From positions 1 through 38,239 of the forward strand of contig CAYWOS010000021.1 of NCBI GenBank assembly GCA_964459985.1: a stretch of DNA of 38,239 nucleotides. Reading direction: 5' to 3'. Positions 33,256 through 38,239 of the stretch are shown one piece after another (position 1 is the stretch's first letter; every line of letters starts with the position of its first letter). The stretch is from CAYWOS01 sp964459985. GTDB taxonomy: Bacteria; Bacillota; Clostridia; Christensenellales; Aristaeellaceae. The notes beneath the pieces were generated by a model. That model had not been told where the DNA came from. It saw only the letters and a list, made by a program, of their open reading frames with translations, and did not search any database. The position numbers and the translations under genes were made by a program.

Positions 33256-34317
33256 TCAGTCCGCCAGATCGGCCTCGGTGTAGTAGCCGCTGTCCAGCAG
33301 GAGCGCTTCGTAGTTGGTCACGTCGCAGAACTGGGGCACGCAGTTGTAGGACGGCACTTCGAAGATGCCGTTGTTATACACGGCGTTGGTCTCGGGGACC
33401 TTGCCCGCGAAGATGTCCAGAATCATGGCCTTGGTCTGTTCGCCCAGCACGAAGAGGTTCTTCCAGACCGACATGGACTGAAGCCCCTTGATCATGTTCT
33501 TGGTGTTGGGGGCGTCGCAGTCCTGACCGGTGATGATCGGGATGTTCTCGGTGGTGAAGCCCGCGGCGACGAGGCTGTTGGTCACGCCCAGCGCGGTGGA
33601 GTCATTCGAGCAGAGGCAAACGTCCAGCTTGAGGCCGCCGGTCAGCGCGTCGGTGTAATAGCCGCTGAGGATGGCGTCCATGCGGGCCTGCGCCGTGCCG
33701 CTGTTCCAGTTCGGGGTGGCGACGGAGGCAAAATCGGTCTGGCCGCTGACGCAGACGAGCTTGCCGCTGTCCATGTAGGGCTTGAGCAGATCAAACGCGC
33801 CGCTGAAGAACAAGCCGGCGTTGTTGTCGCCCGGGTCGCCCGCCGTGAATTCGATGGTGAAGGGGCCGGCGGCGTTCTCGAGATCAAGCGCGTCGATGAC
33901 GTACTGACCCTGGATCTTGCCGACGCCGTAGTTGTCGAACGTGGTGTAATAGTCGACATACTTGGTGTTCATCAGCAGGCGGTCATACGCGATGACGGTG
34001 ATGCCTTCCTCTTTGGCGGTCGCAAGCACGGTGTCCAGCGCGCTGCCGTCGATGGAGGCGACCACGAGCAGCTTGACGCCGCCCAGGATCATGTTCTCAA
34101 TCTGAGAAATCTGCGTATTGACTTCGTTGTTGGCGTACTGAAGATCGACCGCGTAGCCCTCGGCTTCGAGGAGCGCCTTCAGGTTCGCGCCGTCCAGATT
34201 CCAGCGCTGGAGGCTCTGGGTGGGCATCGCAATACCGATTTTGTCCTCGGCGACTGCGAACGAGGCGACGGACATGCACAGAACGAGAGCCAGCGCGAAT
34301 GCAAGGAATTTTTTCAT
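33256..34317 (-). CDS. chvE: Sugar ABC transporter substrate-binding protein (ChvE type)
   Basis: 353 residues, periplasmic-binding-protein-like domain I family. A signal peptide (1-23) ends FAVA, with mature start EDKIGIAMPTQ; no lipobox Cys in proper context is seen, only Cys14 within the hydrophobic core. The mature protein has the ligand-binding features NNEVNTQISQIENMI, GVKLLVVASIDG and IAYDRLL, as in ChvE-like multiple-monosaccharide binders; the exact sugar cannot be told. ATG at 34317 follows AAAGGAG. First gene of the operon with gguA and gguB. Confidence 0.92.
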   Translation of the reverse strand: MKKFLAFALALVLCMSVASFAVAEDKIGIAMPTQSLQRWNLDGANLKALLEAEGYAVDLQYANNEVNTQISQIENMILGGVKLLVVASIDGSALDTVLATAKEEGITVIAYDRLLMNTKYVDYYTTFDNYGVGKIQGQYVIDALDLENAAGPFTIEFTAGDPGDNNAGLFFSGAFDLLKPYMDSGKLVCVSGQTDFASVATPNWNSGTAQARMDAILSGYYTDALTGGLKLDVCLCSNDSTALGVTNSLVAAGFTTENIPIITGQDCDAPNTKNMIKGLQSMSVWKNLFVLGEQTKAMILDIFAGKVPETNAVYNNGIFEVPSYNCVPQFCDVTNYEALLLDSGYYTEADLAD

Positions 34318-34396
34318 GGGTCCACTCTCCTTTTTTATTGAGTTCCATTTGAATCGGGCACCGGAAATCACAGAAATGATTCCCTTGTCGCGGATA

Positions 34397-34425
34397 AGTA
34401 TAACACCGCATGTGGTTCCTGTCAA
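34397..34425 (-). promoter_or_regulatory. sigma-A promoter of the sugar ABC operon
   Basis: On the minus strand TTGACA (34420-34425), 17-base spacer, TATACT (34397-34402). A strong promoter, 80 bases before the binding-protein ATG; the flanking sequence is AT-rich and contains TTAATTAA, a possible but unproven operator. Confidence 0.87.
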
Positions 34426-34499
34426 CAGAAATCGTTTTAATTAATAAGGTTGATTGAATATATACGGTAAAAACAGCGTCGCGTCCGTTTTTCTCCATC

Positions 34500-34528
34500 T
34501 TGCATAATATGTATAAAAATGTTATAGT
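34500..34528 (+). promoter_or_regulatory. Promoter of the GGDEF gene
   Basis: TTGCAT (34500-34505), 17-base spacer, TATAGT (34523-34528), about 70 bases before the ATG at 34601. Confidence 0.8.
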
Positions 34529-34600
34529 GGGATCGAACCCGAAGGATTCGGGGTCGGCGTTCGCCGGCGGACAAATGACGCAAAACCGGGAGGGTTTCGG

Positions 34601-35438
34601 ATGACATACGATGAAGCGTGCGAGCTGATACGCAACCTACAGATCGTGTTCGATATCGTGCGGCTGGTCGACGTATCCATGACCGTCGAGTATCATCCCG
34701 GCGAGCACGGCAAACTGGAGCCGGGGGAGTACCAATGCTACGCCGTCTGGAACAAGACGGGCCGATGCGAAAACTGCGTGTCGGCGCGCGCGTTCGCGCT
34801 TAAGACGCGGCTGACGAAATACGAATTCATCGGGGACGACGTGTACTACGTCGTGGCGAAGTATGTCGAGATCGACGGCGTGCCGTACGTGCTCGAGATC
34901 GTCAGTAAACGTCACCGATCATGTGCTGTTCGGCGCGCTGGGCAAGGAGCACCTGATCGAAGCCATCACGCATCACAACGATATGCTTTTCAAGGACGTC
35001 CTGACGGGCGCGTACAACAGGGAGTATTACGAGGAGCAAATGCAGGCGCTTAAGCATTTCAGCGCTTTCGCCATGATCGACGTCGACAATTTCAAGCGGA
35101 TCAACGACACCTACGGTCATCAGGCGGGCGACGCTGCGCTGCGCGCGGTCGTGGACAGGCTCAAGGAAAACGTGCGCTCCACCGACGCCGTTATTCGCTA
35201 CGGCGGCGACGAGTTTCTGGTCATTTTCCGCGATATGTTGCCGTCCGTGCTGCCGGGCAAGCTGGAAACGCTGCGAGCCGCCATCGAAGCCTCGAGCGTT
35301 GCGAGGTATCCGCGTCTTTCCGTCACCGTCAGCATCGGCGGCTGCTGCACTGAGGATGCCGACGTCGACCGTCTGGCGATCGCCGACAGGCGGTTGTATA
35401 AGGCGAAGGAGACGAAAAACGCCGTCTGCTGCACGTAA
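34601..35438 (+). pseudogene. Diguanylate cyclase (GGDEF) with a one-base frameshift
   Basis: The intact form would be 278 residues: a short N-terminal sensory domain of PAS-like type (residues 1-105, with NKTGRCENCVSARAF and VPYVLEIVS) and a GGDEF cyclase domain making cyclic di-GMP, with the active-site RYGGDEF and the helix FKRINDTYGHQAGD. The two parts lie in different frames; removing one A from AAA at 34907-34909 joins VLEIVS directly to NVTDHVLFG, the normal continuation. Either an A insertion that kills the gene or a homopolymer sequencing error. GGGAGGG precedes the ATG at 34601. Confidence 0.88.
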
Positions 35439-35467
35439 TGCGCGGCGTCCGGGCGTTCGCGCTTTCT

Positions 35468-35496
35468 TTGACAAGCGCGCGCTTCCGTGGTATTCT
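35468..35496 (+). promoter_or_regulatory. sigma-A promoter of the PHP/lipid-kinase pair
   Basis: TTGACA (35468-35473), 17-base spacer, TATTCT (35491-35496), 32 bases before the ATG at 35528. Confidence 0.85.
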
Positions 35497-35527
35497 ACGG
35501 GTTGATTCTGATCGGACGGAGGATGCC

Positions 35528-36352
35528 ATGGACGCGACGATTCTGTCCTGCGCGCATACGCACACGACGTTCTGCGACGGGCTGTCGACGATGGAGGATA
35601 CGGCGGCCGCTGCGTTCGCGCGCGGGTTTGTATCGCTCGGGTTTTCCTCTCACGCGACGCAGACGTTCGACGCGCCGTATTATGTCCCCAAGGAGAAGGA
35701 AGCCGACTATATCGTCGGGGTTTCAAGGCTTCGGCGGGAGTACGAAGGCAGAATGCGGATCTGGCTTGGCTGCGAGCGCGATTTGTATTCGTGCGCCGAG
35801 CCGTCCCGATACGAATATATCATCGCGTCGGCGCATTATATGCCGACGATCGGCGGATATGTCGCGGTCGACGGCGACGGCGGCAAACTCCGAAAGGTCA
35901 TCCGTGAAGAGTTTTCGGACGACGGCGTCGCGTTCGCGCGGCGGTATTACGCCGCGTTCGCGCTGTACATCACCGCCGTCGCGCCCGCGATTATCGGGCA
36001 TTTCGATATCGTGCGCAAGAACGCGTCCGCGTACGGCCTGTTCGACGAGGAAGACCGCCGCTATCGCGACGCCGCGCTGTCGGCGCTTGATATCGCCGCG
36101 AAAACGGGCGCCGTTCTCGAGGTCAATACGGGAAAAATCGAAACGGACGCGCGCCGCGAACCCTACCCGCGCCCCTTTTTGCTTGCGCGCTGGCGCGAGC
36201 TGGGCGGCGAGGTCATGGTCAACAGCGACTGTCACGACGCGCGGTATATCGACCGCGGGTATGACGGCATGCCGGCGTATCTCAAGGCCTGCGGGTTTGA
36301 TCATATCTGTCGTCTGGGCAAAGAAACGCTCATCGAGCGCGTGAAACTATAA
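35528..36352 (+). CDS. PHP-domain phosphoesterase, histidinol-phosphatase (HisK) like
   Basis: 274 residues. Metal ligands of the PHP barrel are visible: AHTHTTFCDG (His10, His12), IASAHYM, IGHFDIVRKN and NSDCHDARYI. This pattern fits HisK/HisJ histidinol-phosphatases, which remove phosphate from L-histidinol phosphate in histidine synthesis, but no his genes lie nearby and other PHP phosphoesterases look alike. GGAGG precedes the ATG at 35528. Followed after 13 bases by the lipid kinase, so probably one transcript. Confidence 0.87.
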   Translation: MDATILSCAHTHTTFCDGLSTMEDTAAAAFARGFVSLGFSSHATQTFDAPYYVPKEKEADYIVGVSRLRREYEGRMRIWLGCERDLYSCAEPSRYEYIIASAHYMPTIGGYVAVDGDGGKLRKVIREEFSDDGVAFARRYYAAFALYITAVAPAIIGHFDIVRKNASAYGLFDEEDRRYRDAALSALDIAAKTGAVLEVNTGKIETDARREPYPRPFLLARWRELGGEVMVNSDCHDARYIDRGYDGMPAYLKACGFDHICRLGKETLIERVKL

Positions 36353-36365
36353 CGGAGGCTGGCTT

Positions 36366-37235
36366 ATGCGGGCGTTTGTCATCTGCAATCCCAAGGCGGG
36401 CAACGGTCTGGCGCTTAAGGCGGGCGAGATGGTGAAAAGCGCGATCTCCTCGCGCGGCATTTATTACGAGTTCGCGCTGACGGACGCGCCGGGGCACGCG
36501 ACGCAGCTCGCGCGGGACGCGGCGGCGCAGGGCTTTGATCTCGTGATCGCCGTTGGCGGCGACGGCACGGCGAGCGAGGCGGCGCGAGGGCTGTACGGCA
36601 GTCGGACGGCGCTGGGCATCGTGCCCGCCGGCACGGGGAATGATTTCATCAAGACCATCGGCACGCCGAAGGACCCCGAGGAAGCCGTCGCGTTCATTCT
36701 GTCCGGCGAGCCGAGGGCGACCGACGCGGGCGAAATCAACGGCAAACTGTTCCTGAACGAGGTCGGCACGGGTTTTGACGTGACGGTGCTCGATTACGCG
36801 CTCAAGGCGAAGAAATACGCGCGCGGCATTCTGCCGTATCTCTGCGGCGTCGTCATGGCGATTTTTAGGTTCAAACCGATCAGACTGACCTATGCCATCG
36901 ACGGCGGCGAAACGGTTACCGAGGATGTTCTGGTCTGCGGCGTCGCCAACGGCGGCGTGATCGGCGGCGGGATTCCCATCGCGCCGCAGGCGAGCGCCGA
37001 GGACGGTTTGCTCGATCTAGTTCTCGTCAAATCGGTGTCGAGGGCGCGCATGTGCCGTTACCTGCCCGGGCTTCTGCGCGGAAAAATCCTTGATTTCCCC
37101 GACACGCTGTTCCTGCGCGTCAAATCCGTGACGTTCAGCGCCGACGGCATGCGCGTCAACATCGACGGCGAGGTGTCGCCGCAGGCGCGCGCCGATATCC
37201 GCGTCCTGCCGGGCGCGCTGATGATGTATCGTTAA
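36366..37235 (+). CDS. Diacylglycerol-kinase/YegS family lipid kinase
   Basis: 289 residues. The DAGK catalytic domain begins FVICNPKAGNG and holds the nucleotide-binding GGDGTASEAARG (about 65-76) and GTGNDFIKTIG; the C-terminal half has ANGGVIGGGIPIAPQASAEDGLLD, the usual lid region, and FSADGMRVNIDGE. Related DgkB recycles diacylglycerol to phosphatidic acid in Gram-positive membranes. GGAGG precedes the ATG at 36366. Functional assignment within the family is uncertain. Confidence 0.93.
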   Translation: MRAFVICNPKAGNGLALKAGEMVKSAISSRGIYYEFALTDAPGHATQLARDAAAQGFDLVIAVGGDGTASEAARGLYGSRTALGIVPAGTGNDFIKTIGTPKDPEEAVAFILSGEPRATDAGEINGKLFLNEVGTGFDVTVLDYALKAKKYARGILPYLCGVVMAIFRFKPIRLTYAIDGGETVTEDVLVCGVANGGVIGGGIPIAPQASAEDGLLDLVLVKSVSRARMCRYLPGLLRGKILDFPDTLFLRVKSVTFSADGMRVNIDGEVSPQARADIRVLPGALMMYR

Positions 37236-37265
37236 GGAAACGAACCCGGGATCGCCGGGAGGAGC

Positions 37266-37285
37266 CGTTCGCGACAAGGCGAACG
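37266..37285. terminator. Short hairpin between converging lipid-kinase and MATE genes
   Basis: CGTTCGC (37266-37272) with GCGAACG (37279-37285), 6-base loop. It sits in the 51-base gap between converging genes; short and with only a weak T-run (TATATTTTG) downstream on the plus strand. Confidence 0.4.
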
Positions 37286-37286
37286 A

Positions 37287-38239
37287 CTATATTTTGATCT
37301 TCCGCCATTTGCCCGAGGCAAAGCGCGGATAGAAGCAGGCGAGACGGATCACCATTTCAGACATCATCATCATCCATGTGCCGGTCAGCCCGAGATGCAT
37401 GAGCTCAATGGCGATATAGGTCATGCCGGGGCGAATGACGCTGATGCAGAGCGTGGCGACGAACGCGACGAACAGGTTGTCGCCCGCGCCGCGCAGACAG
37501 CCCGAGATGACGACGGCGCTGATCTGGAAGGGCTGCACGGCGGCGAGCACCAGCATGGTGACGGCGGCGTACTGCACGACCAGCCCGGCGTCGGGCGTAT
37601 CGGCGCCGATGAACAGCGCGGAGAGGGGATAGCGCAGCGCCACGATCAGGATGCCGATCGTCGCCGATATGATCAGCGCGACGCGCTGCGACGCCTTGCC
37701 GTAGAGCATGCTCAAATCGCTTCGCCCCGCGCCCATGTTCCTGCCCACCAGCGATGTGGCGGCGACCGAAAGGCCGTCGCCGAAATAAAAGGTAATGCCC
37801 AGCAGCTGCGAGCAGATAACGTGCGAGGCGACCAGCGTCGTGCCCAGACCGAACACCAGGCGCGAGCTGACGAAAAAGCCGAATCGCATCCCGAGCTGCT
37901 CAATCATGGCGTTGCCGCCGACCTTGAATATCGCGCGCATGGTCTGTGCATCGAACGACCAGCGATCGCGGACGGAGATATGCAGGAAGCCGACGTCCTT
38001 CGCGGGGCGGAACACCGTCATCAGCGCCAGAACCATGCCCACCGCCATGCCCAGCACCGAAGCGATCGCCGCGCCGCGCACCTCGAGGCGCGGAAAGCCG
38101 AAATTGCCGCCGATCAGCAGGTAGTTCAGGATCACGTTGACGATATTGCTGACCAGATTCACCTTGAGCGTGATTCGCGTGTTGCCCACGCCGCGCTGCG
38201 CCGCGCACACGCACATCGACACGGCGTTGACGGGCAGCG
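37287..38239 (-). CDS. MATE family efflux transporter, 5' end beyond the window
   Basis: At least 317 C-terminal residues of a multidrug-and-toxin-extrusion (MATE) membrane protein with about seven helices visible. Family features include the segment QRGVGNTRITLKVNLVSNIVNVILNYLLI, GAAIASVLG and the second-half repeat GLSVAATSLVGRNMGAGR and ISGCLRGAGDN. Such proteins export drugs or metabolites using Na+ or H+ gradients. The frame remains open to the right edge, so the start codon is outside. Stop codon TAG. Confidence 0.93.
   Translation of the reverse strand, partial: LPVNAVSMCVCAAQRGVGNTRITLKVNLVSNIVNVILNYLLIGGNFGFPRLEVRGAAIASVLGMAVGMVLALMTVFRPAKDVGFLHISVRDRWSFDAQTMRAIFKVGGNAMIEQLGMRFGFFVSSRLVFGLGTTLVASHVICSQLLGITFYFGDGLSVAATSLVGRNMGAGRSDLSMLYGKASQRVALIISATIGILIVALRYPLSALFIGADTPDAGLVVQYAAVTMLVLAAVQPFQISAVVISGCLRGAGDNLFVAFVATLCISVIRPGMTYIAIELMHLGLTGTWMMMMSEMVIRLACFYPRFASGKWRKIKI

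Larger units (their letters stand above)
34318..34600. other. Divergent promoter region between sugar ABC operon and GGDEF gene
   Basis: 283 bases; the only AT-rich part of the right half. It holds the minus-strand promoter 34397-34425 and the plus-strand promoter 34500-34528. No clear regulator-binding palindrome beyond TTAATTAA (about 34437-34444). Confidence 0.6.

Noticed and set aside
31930..34341. Plus-strand open frame of about 800 codons opposite the sugar ABC genes
   Set aside because: Antisense to two well-identified genes; composition typical of shadows.

Overview
The window is a GC-rich chromosomal stretch from a low-redundancy, Firmicutes-type genome, most likely an uncultured member of the class Clostridia. 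The evidence is a phenylalanine T-box leader in front of pheST, the spoVB-mazG-hup-rqcP gene order typical of Clostridia and Bacilli, a DUF5685-containing Hsp70 cluster, DegV and DUF-type SH3 exported proteins, and consensus sigma-A promoters (TTGACA-17-TATAAT type). A Christensenellales-like gut lineage would fit the GC content and the SH3-rich secretome, but that placement is only an impression. A run of exactly 100 N flanked by a 55-base duplication shows that this is a scaffolded draft, probably a metagenome assembly.

Left part (1-12.4 kb, mostly minus strand): a tRNA-Pro(UGG) cut by the window edge, with its own promoter; pheS-pheT under a T-box; ftsH; a small secreted triple-SH3 protein; a UMF1-family MFS transporter on the plus strand interrupted by an in-frame amber codon; a large secreted SH3 protein; and mnmG. 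Centre (12.4-21.2 kb, plus strand): gyrB and gyrA, reading away from mnmG, then spoVB-like flippase, mazG (YabN type), hup (HU) and rqcP, tightly packed with ATGA overlaps. The yabP, yabQ and divIC genes that commonly follow in spore formers are absent here.

Right part: a sigma-ECF/anti-sigma pair, an NlpC/P60 exported protein broken only by a false scaffold gap, and degV (all minus); then a four-gene plus-strand operon of dnaK, DUF5685, an unusual J-protein with a TPR-like segment and a nine-cysteine tail, and a membrane zinc-ribbon protein. An amidohydrolase follows. Between it and a ChvE-GguA-GguB-type sugar ABC transporter lies a 410-bp noncoding element with 42-bp terminal inverted repeats and a dense train of hairpins. 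The end holds a frameshifted diguanylate cyclase, a PHP-family phosphatase, a diacylglycerol-kinase-like lipid kinase and a MATE transporter cut by the right edge.

Most of the window is housekeeping. The parts that deserve a second look are the noncoding hairpin element (29934-30343), the Hsp70/J/zinc-ribbon operon (25114-28963), the false gap (23129-23338) and the two gene lesions (amber codon at 7309, extra A at 34907-34909).
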